64,000 bases of DNA, from the NCBI GenBank assembly GCA_900546615.1, contig URDJ01000004.1, positions 1 through 64,000 on the forward strand, in the 5' to 3' direction. How positions within the stretch are numbered: the first letter of the stretch is position 1; each line of letters begins with the position of its first letter. The DNA is from an uncultured Eubacteriales bacterium (GTDB lineage: Bacteria; Bacillota; Clostridia; Oscillospirales; Oscillospiraceae). Under the pieces are notes generated by a model, which did no database searches, was not told the DNA's origin, and saw nothing but the letters and a program-made list of their open reading frames with translations. This document shows positions 50,522 to 59,514 of this stretch, piece after piece. Both the position numbers and the translations under genes were made by a program.

Positions 50522-51223
50522 ATGAAGGTCAACCCGAAGATCAGGATAAAGGTGCCCGGCTTCATCAGCTCGAGACAGAACGCATGGTTTTTTCAAAGGC
50601 TGGGTGAAGCTGTGGAGTTCCGCGCGGACCAGCTCATAGCCGTGCCGGGTATGTACCCGAGATACAGCTATTTCCTGAAGACGGGCCGGGTCATCGCGGG
50701 CATTGTGAACAGCGCGGAGAACCAGCGACTGATGCTGTCGTTTGAGGACGACAGCCTGCTGTTGGAGCAGTATCAGCTGACGGGCAAGCCATGCGACCTG
50801 TACTACCGGGCGGTGACGGATTGCACGGCGCAGATGATATCCTACCACGACATCACGCAGGCGATGAAGTCGGATTTTTCAGTTACACTGGACATTCTCA
50901 ACGCGATATCGGACTTGGGAGCGATGTCATTGCAGCAGCGAATGTTTGAGACGGAGGCCGACGCGACGGAGAAGGTCTGCGGACAGTTTCTGGACTTTGC
51001 GCTGGTCTTTGGTGAGGAGGAAAACGGCGAGATAGTGATAACTGAGCGCCTGACGCAGGACAAGATAGGCGCCCTGAGCGGCCTGCACAGGGTAACGGTG
51101 GCGCGCGAACTGAAGAAGCTGCGCGAGCACGGCCTGCTTCGCGTGGAAGACGGCCTGTACCGCATACGCAGCCTGAACGCGCTCATCGAATACTGTGACA
51201 GCCACACAGGAGAGCCGCATTGA
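50522..51223 (+). CDS. Crp/Fnr-family transcriptional regulator
   Basis: 233 residues. A cyclic-nucleotide-binding-like beta roll (about 20-130) and a C-terminal HTH with RLTQDKIGALSGLHRVTVAR near 180-200. No N-terminal cysteine cluster for an Fe-S sensor. Start 50522 is preferred because GAGG at 50511-50514 is 7 bases upstream; ATG 50516 is too close. It follows the hydroxylase genes by 48 bases and precedes a strong terminator, so it is probably the operon's own regulator. Confidence 0.88.
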   Translation: MKVNPKIRIKVPGFISSRQNAWFFQRLGEAVEFRADQLIAVPGMYPRYSYFLKTGRVIAGIVNSAENQRLMLSFEDDSLLLEQYQLTGKPCDLYYRAVTDCTAQMISYHDITQAMKSDFSVTLDILNAISDLGAMSLQQRMFETEADATEKVCGQFLDFALVFGEEENGEIVITERLTQDKIGALSGLHRVTVARELKKLREHGLLRVEDGLYRIRSLNALIEYCDSHTGEPH

Positions 51224-51247
51224 TGGACTGTACGCCGAAATAAGCAG

Positions 51248-51280
51248 CTCCCCGGCCCGAAAAACGGGCCGGGGAGTTTT
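51248..51280. terminator. Bidirectional terminator between crp-like gene and convergent operon
   Basis: CTCCCCGGCCCG (51248-51259) pairs perfectly with CGGGCCGGGGAG (51265-51276), loop AAAAA, then TTTTAT. It lies between two convergent genes and can end both transcripts. Confidence 0.9.
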
Positions 51281-51300
51281 ATATCGTACAGCTGCGGTAC

Positions 51301-52278
51301 TCAGCAGAATTTGTGGATGGTCTCGACGCACTCAGCCATCATGCTCTCAATTGCGTCCTTGACGGGCAGAATGTCGTGGATGAGGCCGACGGTCTCGCCG
51401 ACGCAGATGTAGGCGCTGTTCTCGACGTCGCCTGTCTCGAAGAACATCTCGCGTACCTTGGCGCCGTTGATGTCGCCCGCTACCTCGGGGAACTTAGCCC
51501 CGGCGCGCTCGCGCTCGATGACGCTCTTGGTCATGTTGGTCTTGTAGACGCGGGTGGTGTTGGTGTAGGACCGGAGCATGAGCGCGGTGTCCATCTCAGT
51601 GGCTTTCTCAGCGATGTTCTTTTTGACTGCGTCGAGGACGGGGCACTCCTCGGTCAGCAGGAAACGGGTGCCGAGGTAGACGCCTGCCGCGCCGAGCATG
51701 AGCGCTGCGGCCATCTGACGGCCGGTACCCACGCCGCCTGCGGTGATGACGGGGATATTCAGCGCCTGTATCATGCTCGGGGTGAGCACCATGGAGCCGA
51801 TGTCGTTTTCACCGGGGTGCCCGGCGCACTCAAAGCCGTCGGCGACAATCATGTCGCAGCCTGCGTTCTGGGCCTTGAGAGCGTGCTTCACGATGGTGCA
51901 CTTGTGTATCCAGATGATACCCGCGCCCTTTATCTTAGCGATGCGTTCCTCGGAGGGTAGGCGGCCGGCAGTCTCGATGATTTTGACGCCTTCTTCGATG
52001 CAGACCCTGATGTAGCCGTCGAAGTCCGGCTCAAAGGAGGCGGGCAGGAAGGTGATGTTCACGGCGAAGGGCTTGTCGGTCTTTTCGCGGACCTTCTTTA
52101 TCTCGCCGCGCAGGTCCTCGGCGGTGAAGAAGGTCGAGGACGAGATGATGCCGAGACCGCCGGCTTCGGAGACCGCTGCCGCAAGTTCAGCCTTGGCGAT
52201 CCACTGCATGCAGCCCTGCATGATAGGGTATTCGATGCCGAGCATTTCGGTTGCGGCGGTTTTAACGTGTGTGTTCAT
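51301..52278 (-). CDS. Nitronate monooxygenase / FabK-like FMN oxidoreductase
   Basis: 325-residue TIM-barrel flavoprotein: GIEYPIMQGCMQWIAKAELA at the N-terminus, AVSEAGGLGIISSST, GCDMIVADGFECAGHPGEND with the phosphate-binding and catalytic His region, and VITAGGVGTGRQMAAALMLG. The family includes nitronate monooxygenases and FabK enoyl reductases. In an anaerobe an enoyl- or other C=C-reducing role is as likely as nitronate oxidation. Last gene of the minus-strand CoA operon, 36 bases after the DASS transporter. Start 52278 has GGAGG just upstream. Confidence 0.85.
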   Translation of the reverse strand: MNTHVKTAATEMLGIEYPIMQGCMQWIAKAELAAAVSEAGGLGIISSSTFFTAEDLRGEIKKVREKTDKPFAVNITFLPASFEPDFDGYIRVCIEEGVKIIETAGRLPSEERIAKIKGAGIIWIHKCTIVKHALKAQNAGCDMIVADGFECAGHPGENDIGSMVLTPSMIQALNIPVITAGGVGTGRQMAAALMLGAAGVYLGTRFLLTEECPVLDAVKKNIAEKATEMDTALMLRSYTNTTRVYKTNMTKSVIERERAGAKFPEVAGDINGAKVREMFFETGDVENSAYICVGETVGLIHDILPVKDAIESMMAECVETIHKFC

Positions 52279-52314
52279 AAGTATACCTCCAGGAAAATGT
52301 GTAAGAGCAGTTTA

Positions 52315-53775
52315 TTAATACGGGAAGAACTTGAGCAGCAGGGGATAAGCGATGGCAAAGTAGCAGATTATAGTCCAGACCATCAGCAGACCGCCGTATT
52401 TTGCCTGGAAGCCGACGCGGGTCCATCCGGCGCCGGAGGCGAGGCCGGCCGCGGGGCAGGAACTGGGCAGGGCATAGGCGCTGTTGCAGCCGGCGGCGAC
52501 CAGCAGGGCAATTGCGATGGGGTTCACGCCGGGCACGGCAAGTGCCAGCGGAACGACCACGGCGTACATGGAGGACACCAGAGTGTTCGACATGCAGTTC
52601 GTCATGACGTTTATGAAGATGATGACAATGAGCGCGAACATGGTGGGGCTGAGCCCGGACATGATGGGCTGCATCGTGGCGGTTATCCACTGGGTGATGC
52701 CGCAGCTCTCGAGACCAAAGATGTAGGCGGTACCCATGACGGCGGTCATCATGAACACGCTGCCCCAGGGGATACGGCGGCAGCAGTCGCGATAGTCGAG
52801 CATCGGTTTGCCGTTGAAGCGTATCATGCAGAGGATCGCGCAGGCGACCATCGGGGGTATGCCGGAGCCGAGAGAACTCATCCAGCTCGCCACGGAGCCG
52901 AGACCGGGTATCATACCAATGAGCTCGGGGAAGCACCAGATGACGATGACGGCACCATAGACGATGAGTATGGTCTTCTCCTCCTTGCTCCAGGGCTTGA
53001 GGGTGGCGCGCAGGGCGTCGATATCGAGGTCGGCCATCTTCCTCACATCGGGTTTGATGATGAATCGGAAGATAATGATCCAGCCGAGGAACACGGCGAC
53101 GCCGACGATGAGGAAGAGCGCAGAGAACTGTCCGTAGGTGACTGTGACGCCGAAGTCGGCGAGCAGGTTTTCAAAAATCGCGGGGATGAGGACGTGCGAG
53201 ATAGGCGTAAAGGCCATGGCACCCTGAGCCATCCAGAAGATGCCTATCATGGTGGTCTCGACCAGCCGGTCGCCCTTCTTGTAGCCGGTCATCTTGAACA
53301 TTTCCTCGGCAATGGCCATGAACAGCACGCAGATAGCGGAGCTGGTGGACACGAGGCCCATGAGCGCGACGGCGAGGAAGAACATTATCATGGTGCGCCA
53401 GGGCTTGCCCTTGTTCATTTTGCGGGTGACGAAGAACAGGGCAAAACGTCGGGTGAGGCCGGTATCGGACATGACCATGTTGAGCATGAAGGCACAGACG
53501 AGGAAGGGGACCATGACATTGCCCCAGGTTTTTGCAAACAGGTCTGTGCCGCTGCATACGCCGGTCAGACCGACGACGCCGACGAGCAGCAGACTGGGCC
53601 AGCCGATGTCTACCTTTATCCAAAGGTACAGAGTGGCGATAAAGATGCCGGCGACGCCCATGCCGCCTCTCGTGATCGGTTCAGGAGCCGGGAGAATGAA
53701 CTGGAACAGCGCGTAGATAGCGACGACAATACCCATGTCGATATACCAGCTCGAATTGGACTTTTTGGCAGCCAT
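52315..53775 (-). CDS. DASS/SLC13-family carboxylate transporter (copy 1)
   Basis: 486 residues, about twelve membrane segments, of the divalent anion:Na+ symporter family. The two half-repeat signatures are visible: LMGLVSTSSAICVLFMAIAE in the first half and TNCMSNTLVSSMYAVVVPLA (SNT motif) in the second; these bind the carboxylate and Na+. It imports or exchanges a di- or tricarboxylate, or a related organic acid. It is a clear paralogue of the transporter at 58040, in the same operon. GGAGG precedes the ATG. Confidence 0.88.
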   Translation of the reverse strand: MAAKKSNSSWYIDMGIVVAIYALFQFILPAPEPITRGGMGVAGIFIATLYLWIKVDIGWPSLLLVGVVGLTGVCSGTDLFAKTWGNVMVPFLVCAFMLNMVMSDTGLTRRFALFFVTRKMNKGKPWRTMIMFFLAVALMGLVSTSSAICVLFMAIAEEMFKMTGYKKGDRLVETTMIGIFWMAQGAMAFTPISHVLIPAIFENLLADFGVTVTYGQFSALFLIVGVAVFLGWIIIFRFIIKPDVRKMADLDIDALRATLKPWSKEEKTILIVYGAVIVIWCFPELIGMIPGLGSVASWMSSLGSGIPPMVACAILCMIRFNGKPMLDYRDCCRRIPWGSVFMMTAVMGTAYIFGLESCGITQWITATMQPIMSGLSPTMFALIVIIFINVMTNCMSNTLVSSMYAVVVPLALAVPGVNPIAIALLVAAGCNSAYALPSSCPAAGLASGAGWTRVGFQAKYGGLLMVWTIICYFAIAYPLLLKFFPY

Positions 53776-53813
53776 AATAACCTCCAGAAATCGTTATAGA
53801 GTTTTGTGTGAGC

Positions 53814-55025
53814 TTACTGTTTTTTGAAGCCGGAGGCCCATTCTTCCTCCATGCTGTCGACCTTGGCCTTGTCCCAGCCGTATTTGCCGAGTATTTCGTA
53901 GTTGTCCTCGCCGAGGTCGTGTGCCCTGAGCATCTGGGCCGGGGTTTTGGAATACCTTATCCAGGGGCCTCGGGCGTTGATCTCTCTGTGCTCCTTGTAG
54001 CTGGGCGGCAGCGGCAGCTTGACGAAAGTCCCGCGCTCCCAGAGCACCTCGTCGTGTGCAACCTCGTAGAGAGACTTTATCTTGCAGCAGGCGACGCCGT
54101 TCTTTTCCATGACGGCTATGGCGTCCTCAATGTTGTCGAACTGTCCCAGCCAGCCCTCGATGACGGCTTCGAGTTCCTTTATGTTCTTGGTCCTGAGTAC
54201 GTTGGAGGCGAAGCGCTCGTCCTCCGCGAGCGCAGGCATGCCCATGGAGGCGCAGAGCTTTACCCACTGATTTGCCGTGAAAGCGGCGATTATAACGCTC
54301 TGGCCGTTCTTGCCGCGATAGATGCCGTAGGGGGCCATGGTGCCGTGATGACGCCCGGATCTCGTGGGATGTGCCCCGAGAGTGGCGGCGTTCTCGAAGG
54401 GGGACATGACACTTATGAGACCGTCAAGCAGGGAGATGTCGATGAACTGTCCCTCGCCGGTGAGCTTCCTGTAGTAGAGCGCTGTGACTATGCCCGCGTA
54501 GGCGTCGAGCACGCCGATGTAGTCGCCAATGGTGGTTCCGCACTTTACGGGGGCGCCGTCCGGGTCGCCCTGCATGTCCATAAAGCCGCTCATGCCCTGG
54601 GCTATGACATCGAAGCCGGGCTTGGAGGCGTAGCCGCCTGTCTGGCCGCAGGCGGAGACTGAGCAGTAGATTATCTGCGGGTTGACCTTTACGACGGATT
54701 CGTAATCGAGGCCGAACTTTTTCATCTGGCCGGGCTTAAAGCTTTCGACCACGACGTCGGCATCGGCGATCATCCTGAGCAGCAGCTCCTGAGCCTCGGG
54801 ACTTTTGAGCGAAAGCTCGACGGATTTCTTGCCGCGGTTGAACCAGTTGAACTGAAGCGACTGGCCTTCCAGCCTGGGTGCGATGCCGCGGGAGTCGTCG
54901 CCGGCCACGGGACGCTCGACCTTGATGACCTCGGCGCCCATGTCGGCGAGCATTGCCGTGGCACAGGGGCCTGCGACATTGTTCGTGAAGTCTATGACCC
55001 TGATGCCTTCAAATACCTTTTCCAT
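53814..55025 (-). CDS. Family III CoA-transferase (CaiB/BaiF type)
   Basis: 403 residues. Moves CoA from an acyl-CoA donor to the free acid substrate without ATP. Signatures: GIRVIDFTNNVAGPCATAML at the N-terminus, KVERPVAGDDSRG, FNRGKKSVEL, and the catalytic aspartate Asp168 in GTTIGDYIGVLDAYAG, followed by GRHHGTMAPYGIYRGKNGQ. Start 55025 is set by the family N-terminus and an AGGAG site; the frame runs on to 55439 but that overlaps EtfA. In the cai-like operon it would activate the imported carboxylate using the pathway's own product CoA-thioester. Confidence 0.9.
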   Translation of the reverse strand: MEKVFEGIRVIDFTNNVAGPCATAMLADMGAEVIKVERPVAGDDSRGIAPRLEGQSLQFNWFNRGKKSVELSLKSPEAQELLLRMIADADVVVESFKPGQMKKFGLDYESVVKVNPQIIYCSVSACGQTGGYASKPGFDVIAQGMSGFMDMQGDPDGAPVKCGTTIGDYIGVLDAYAGIVTALYYRKLTGEGQFIDISLLDGLISVMSPFENAATLGAHPTRSGRHHGTMAPYGIYRGKNGQSVIIAAFTANQWVKLCASMGMPALAEDERFASNVLRTKNIKELEAVIEGWLGQFDNIEDAIAVMEKNGVACCKIKSLYEVAHDEVLWERGTFVKLPLPPSYKEHREINARGPWIRYSKTPAQMLRAHDLGEDNYEILGKYGWDKAKVDSMEEEWASGFKKQ

Positions 55026-55042
55026 TTCTTCTCTCCTTGTTT

Positions 55043-56050
55043 TTAAACAGTTTCCTGTTTTCTTTTTTTGACTTCGGCTATAATTGCGGGCAGCACCGAC
55101 TTGAGGTCGGCGTTTATGCCGTAATTTGAGATATCGAATATCGGGGCATTTTTCGTGTGGTTGATGCTGACCACAAGCTTTGAGCCCTGCATGCCTATTC
55201 GGTACTGTACCGAGCCGGAGATACCGACGTTTATTATCAGTTTGGGCTTGACAGTGGTACCGGACTGTCCTATCTGTTTGCTGTGCGGAAGCATGCCGCT
55301 GTCCACAAGGGGCCTCGAGCAGGCGGTTTGACCGCCGAGCAGGGAGGCAAGCTCCTCGAGCAGCTTGAACTCCTCCTCGGATTTCACGCCGCGTCCGCCG
55401 CTTACAATGATCTCGGCTTCGGATATCGGCACGCCGCATGCAGCTTTCGGCTCTCGGCTGAGCAGCTCGAAGCCGGCATCCGGCTCGACCTCGACAGGAA
55501 CGCTCTCCGCAACGCCGCGGCGCGACCGGTCAGGCTCGAGCGGCTGGGCTATACCCTCGCGGACGATGGCCATCTGCGGTCTGCGCTCGGGTATGACGAT
55601 GTGTGCAAGGATACTGCCGCCGTAGGCGGGCGTGGTCTGATAGAGCATGCCGTCCTCGTCGTAGCCGAGGTCTATGGCGTCGGCTGTGAGACCGGTGCCG
55701 AGGGAGACCATGACGCGCGGGGCCAGGTCGCGGCCGACGCTCGTCGCGCCGTAGAGGATGACGGATGGCTCAAAGCGCCTCGCGAGCTGTGCCAGCGCCT
55801 GCTGGAATGGCCTCGCACTGTAAGAGGCCAGCGCCTCGTGTTCGGCGATCAGCACCTCGTCCGCGCCGCTTGCGATGAGTTCGGGCGCAAGAGCCGAGAC
55901 GCCGAAGCCCATAAGTACGGCGCACACGGGTTCACCGCTGTGGGCCTTGAGCTCCTGAGCCTTGGCCAGCAGCTCAAAGGTAATGGATTCGATATGCGAA
56001 TCACGCTGCTGAACGAAGACCCATATAGCATTTTTACTGATACCTTCCAT
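55043..56050 (-). CDS. etfA: Electron transfer flavoprotein alpha subunit
   Basis: 335 residues. The C-terminal FAD-binding domain is well conserved: IIVSGGRGVKSEEEFKLLEE, CSRPLVDSGMLPHSKQIGQS, GISGSVQYRIGMQGSKLVVS and the ending NYGINADLKSVLPAI. It pairs with EtfB 12 bases upstream and exchanges electrons with the acyl-CoA dehydrogenase. It lacks the extra N-terminal ferredoxin domain seen in caffeyl-CoA reductase EtfA (CarE), so bifurcation, if any, would rely on the flavins alone. Confidence 0.92.
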   Translation of the reverse strand: MEGISKNAIWVFVQQRDSHIESITFELLAKAQELKAHSGEPVCAVLMGFGVSALAPELIASGADEVLIAEHEALASYSARPFQQALAQLARRFEPSVILYGATSVGRDLAPRVMVSLGTGLTADAIDLGYDEDGMLYQTTPAYGGSILAHIVIPERRPQMAIVREGIAQPLEPDRSRRGVAESVPVEVEPDAGFELLSREPKAACGVPISEAEIIVSGGRGVKSEEEFKLLEELASLLGGQTACSRPLVDSGMLPHSKQIGQSGTTVKPKLIINVGISGSVQYRIGMQGSKLVVSINHTKNAPIFDISNYGINADLKSVLPAIIAEVKKRKQETV

Positions 56051-56062
56051 AGTGCCGCCTCC

Positions 56063-56857
56063 TTAAAGCAGATGCTCGGCTTCGAGCACATCGGCCAGCT
56101 GTACGGCGATATCCTCGGGGCTGCCGTCGAGGAAGCGGGTGTCCATGTTCACGCGCTCGGGTTCAAATACCTTTTTGGTAGCCGAGGGAGAGCCGGGCAT
56201 GCCTGTCCTTGCGGTATCCGCGCCAAGCTCGGCCGCGTCCCACACGGTGATGGGTTTGCGCGCGGATTTCATGATGCCTATCGGCGTCGGATAGCGCGGA
56301 GTGTTTGCTTCGCGGCAGACGGTGACGAGCGCCGGCAGCTTTGCGCGAACCCTTTCACACATACCGTCAAACTCGCGGGTGCAGCAGACCCAGCCGTCTT
56401 CGATATCGATGGAGTCCGCGAAACTTATCTGTGGAATGTCAAGCTGAGCCGCGGTGGCGGGGCCTGTCTGGGCCGTGTCGCCGTCGGTGGCGTTGCGGCC
56501 GAAGAGCAGCAGGTCGAAATCGCCGAGCTTTCGGGCTGCCATGGCTAGGGTGTACGACGTCGCGAGCGTGTCTGCACCGCCGAAGGCACGGTCGGAGAGC
56601 AGCACGGCCTCGTCGCAGCCGAGCGCCAGAGCCTTGCGGAGCACGTCCGCAGCCTGCGAGGGGCCCATGCTTATCGCAGTGACTGTGCCGCCGTGTTTCG
56701 CTTTGAGCTGCAGCGCCGCCTCTATCGCGTGCGCGTCGAGGGGGTTCATTATGCTTTCTACACCCTCGCGCCTGAGATTTCCGGTCTTGGGGTCGAGCTT
56801 CACGTCGTCGGAGTTCGGCACCTGTTTTACAAATACAAGTATCTTCATGTCGTTCAT
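56063..56857 (-). CDS. etfB: Electron transfer flavoprotein beta subunit
   Basis: 264 residues: MKILVFVKQVPNSDDVKLD, NPLDAHAIEAALQLK, AISMGPSQAADVLRKALALG and LLLFGRNATDGDTAQTGPAT, the AMP/FAD-binding region. ATG 56857 overlaps the acyl-CoA dehydrogenase stop (ATGA); the family-typical MKIL start lies three codons in. The sequence is of the clostridial Bcd-Etf kind, a group that includes electron-bifurcating members; which kind this is cannot be settled by eye. Confidence 0.92.
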   Translation of the reverse strand: MNDMKILVFVKQVPNSDDVKLDPKTGNLRREGVESIMNPLDAHAIEAALQLKAKHGGTVTAISMGPSQAADVLRKALALGCDEAVLLSDRAFGGADTLATSYTLAMAARKLGDFDLLLFGRNATDGDTAQTGPATAAQLDIPQISFADSIDIEDGWVCCTREFDGMCERVRAKLPALVTVCREANTPRYPTPIGIMKSARKPITVWDAAELGADTARTGMPGSPSATKKVFEPERVNMDTRFLDGSPEDIAVQLADVLEAEHLL

Positions 56858-57999
56858 GTGTAAAGTATGTCTCCGGAGATGATCTTTCTCTGGATCTGGT
56901 TAGTACCTTCAAATATCTGATAGATCTTGGCGTCTCTGAAACGCTTCTCGACGGGGTAGTCGCGGCAGTAGCCGTAGCCGCCGAGTATCTGAACGGCGTC
57001 GGTGCAGACCTGCATGCCCGCGTCGGAGGCGAAGACCTTGGCGGCGGAGGCGAGACGGGTGTCGGTGATGCCGGCGTCGGCGCACTTGCACGCGTGCCAG
57101 ACCATCTGCCTTGCGGCCTCGAGCTTGATGTACATGTCCGCAAGCATAAAGGACACGCCCTGGTTCTTGCAGATGGGCTTGCCGAAGGTCTCGCGGGTCT
57201 TGGAGTACTCGACGGCGCACTCATAGGCGTACTGGGCGTTGCCGACTGCGCCTGCGCCGGAGGTGGGACGAGTGTAACCGAGGGAGCGCTTGACGATGTC
57301 CATGCCCTGGCCTTCCTCGCCTATCATGTTCTTGAGGGGTATCCTGACGTCCTCGAAGATGATATCGTTGGTGCACGAGCTGCGGTAGCCCATCTTGTCC
57401 TCGTGCTTGCCGATGGATATGCCCGGCGTATCGCGCGGGACGATGAAGCAGGATATGCCCTTGGCGCGCAGAGAGGGGTCCTTGGTGGCAAAGAGCAGAT
57501 AGAGGTCGGCAATCTCGCCGTTGGAGATGAAGCCTTTGGTGCCGTTTATGATGACGGAGTCTCCGTCAACAACGTACTGGGTGCGAATGGCAGCGGAGTC
57601 AGAGCCGGCGTTCGGCTCTGTGAGGGTGAAGGACATGGCACCGCCCTGGGTGAGTATGTCGGCGACGAGCTTCCAGTGGTAGTCATTGCCTGCCACCTTT
57701 ATCGGGACAACGCCCATGTATGCGCCTGCGACAGTGCCGGAGAAACCCGCGTCGCCTCTGGCAAGCTCCTCTTTTATGAGCGAGTAGGTGAAGATATCGC
57801 CGCCAGCGCCGCCGTATTTCTCGGGTATGGTGAAGGTGGTCAGGCCCAGCTCGAAGGCCTCCTTGTAAAGCTCGGCTGGGAACCTGCCGGTGATGTCGCA
57901 TTCCTTGCAGATGGGGATTATTTTTTCGTCTGCAAACTGGCGTACCATCTCCTGAATGGCTCTCTGCTCGTAGGTTAGCATGTGGTAGTAGTTTTTCAT
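56854..57999 (-). CDS. Acyl-CoA dehydrogenase family protein
   Basis: 381-residue FAD enzyme that oxidises acyl-CoA or, in anaerobes, reduces an enoyl-CoA. Signatures: AMSFTLTEPNAGSDSAAIRT, GTKGFISNGEIADLYLLFAT, the Arg region GKPICKNQGVSFMLADM and the catalytic-base Glu364 in IFEGTNQIQR. Catalytic Glu at the short-chain acyl-CoA dehydrogenase/Bcd position. Its stop overlaps etfB and it follows the second DASS transporter by 40 bases. In this operon it is the analogue of CaiA (crotonobetainyl-CoA reductase) or CarC; the substrate is unknown. Confidence 0.92.
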   Translation of the reverse strand: MKNYYHMLTYEQRAIQEMVRQFADEKIIPICKECDITGRFPAELYKEAFELGLTTFTIPEKYGGAGGDIFTYSLIKEELARGDAGFSGTVAGAYMGVVPIKVAGNDYHWKLVADILTQGGAMSFTLTEPNAGSDSAAIRTQYVVDGDSVIINGTKGFISNGEIADLYLLFATKDPSLRAKGISCFIVPRDTPGISIGKHEDKMGYRSSCTNDIIFEDVRIPLKNMIGEEGQGMDIVKRSLGYTRPTSGAGAVGNAQYAYECAVEYSKTRETFGKPICKNQGVSFMLADMYIKLEAARQMVWHACKCADAGITDTRLASAAKVFASDAGMQVCTDAVQILGGYGYCRDYPVEKRFRDAKIYQIFEGTNQIQRKIISGDILYT

Positions 58000-58039
58000 T
58001 TGTACCTCCTCGAAAAGCTGTGATAAACTGTGGAAAAAA

Positions 58040-59503
58040 TCAGACAGGAAACAGCAGCTGCAATAGTGGGTAGGCGCATACCATGTACATTGCGATTATC
58101 CAGATATCGAGCAGCATGCCGTATTTGAGCTGGAAGCTCACCCTTGTCCAGCCGCCGCCGGTGGCCATGCTGGCGGCCGGGCAGCCGCTGGGGAAGGAGA
58201 AGGAGCTGTTGCAGCCCGCGGCAATGAGCAGCGCCACTACGATGGGGTTCACGCCCTCGATGGTCATCGCTATCGGTATGATGATGGCGTACATCGAGGC
58301 GATAAGCGTGTTGGATATGAAGTCCGTAGCGATCACGACGAAGGCTACGACGACCAGCGTGAAGACGACCGGAGACAGTCCGCCGATGAGCGGCTCAAGA
58401 GTGGAAGTTATCCAGGCTGTGATGCCGCAGCTCTCAAGGCCGAAGATATAGGCCATGCCCATGACGGCGGCCATCATGAAAACGCTGTTCCAGGGGACTT
58501 TTTTGCAGCTTTCTCTGAAATTAAGCAGAGGCTTGCCGTCGAAATGTATGAAGCAGAGCACACCGCAGGCGACCATGGGCGGCACCGCGGAGCCGAGCGA
58601 GGACATCCAGGCCGAGAGTCCGCCGAGACCGGGGATCAGGCCGATGAGGTCGGGCAGGCACCAGATGCAGATGACAACGAGATATACGACGAGGATGGTG
58701 CGCTCCTGAGCCGACCAGGGCTTGACGGTGGCCTTCAACTCGTCTATGTTGAGCGTGGCAAGCTTCCTGACATCGGGCTTTATAATGAAGCGCAGCATGA
58801 GCACCCAGCCGATGAAAAAGGCGACGCCGGTCAGAATGAAGCCCATGGTGTAGCGGCTGTATGTCACTGTGATGCCGAAGTCGTTCTGGATGTACTCAAA
58901 GACCATGGGGATGAGTACGTGAGAGATGGGGGTAAAGGCCATGGCGCCCTGCGCGACCCAGAAGATGCCGACCATCATGACCTCTGGCAGCCTTTCGCCT
59001 TTTTTGTAGCCGGTCATTTTGAATATTTCCTCGGCAATGGCCATGAACATGACCGTGATGGCGGAACTGGTGGAGACTAGGCCCATCAGCAGCACGGCGA
59101 GGAAGAACATGGTGAGCAGCCGCCACGGCCTGCCTGCGTTGGAGCGCCGGGTTATGAAGAACATGGCGAAACGCCTCGTGAGGCCGCTCTCGGACATGAC
59201 GATGTTCAGCAGGAAGGCGCTGATGAGGAAGGGCACCATGGAGTTGCCCCAGGTCTGCTGAAAAAGGGCAGTGGGGGAGGTGACTCCGCTCAACCCTATT
59301 AGGCCGAGGAAGAACAGGCTGGGCCAGCCTATGTCTACCTTTATCCAGAGGTATACGGTGCCGCAGAGGATACCTATGACGGTCATGCCACCGCGGGTCA
59401 TCGGCTCGGGCGCGGGCAGGACGAATGCAAATAGCAGGTACAAAGCGGCGAACACGATCACATCGATGAGCCATTTGCGATTCGGTTTGACCAGTTTTGT
59501 CAT
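58040..59503 (-). CDS. DASS/SLC13-family carboxylate transporter (copy 2)
   Basis: 487 residues. Very similar throughout to the transporter at 52315: both share LPAPEP-TRGG, YLWIKVDIGWPSL, GLVSTSSAI and MFMAIAEEIFKMTGYKKGER motifs, and it has the SNT motif in FISNTLIASMYAIIIPIAMT. Start 59503 is set by GGAG upstream; the frame extends to 59593 inside the crotonase gene. Two paralogues separated by five genes in one operon suggest different directions or substrates, for example substrate uptake and product export. Confidence 0.88.
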   Translation of the reverse strand: MTKLVKPNRKWLIDVIVFAALYLLFAFVLPAPEPMTRGGMTVIGILCGTVYLWIKVDIGWPSLFFLGLIGLSGVTSPTALFQQTWGNSMVPFLISAFLLNIVMSESGLTRRFAMFFITRRSNAGRPWRLLTMFFLAVLLMGLVSTSSAITVMFMAIAEEIFKMTGYKKGERLPEVMMVGIFWVAQGAMAFTPISHVLIPMVFEYIQNDFGITVTYSRYTMGFILTGVAFFIGWVLMLRFIIKPDVRKLATLNIDELKATVKPWSAQERTILVVYLVVICIWCLPDLIGLIPGLGGLSAWMSSLGSAVPPMVACGVLCFIHFDGKPLLNFRESCKKVPWNSVFMMAAVMGMAYIFGLESCGITAWITSTLEPLIGGLSPVVFTLVVVAFVVIATDFISNTLIASMYAIIIPIAMTIEGVNPIVVALLIAAGCNSSFSFPSGCPAASMATGGGWTRVSFQLKYGMLLDIWIIAMYMVCAYPLLQLLFPV

Positions 59504-59514
59504 ATCGTAAGCTC

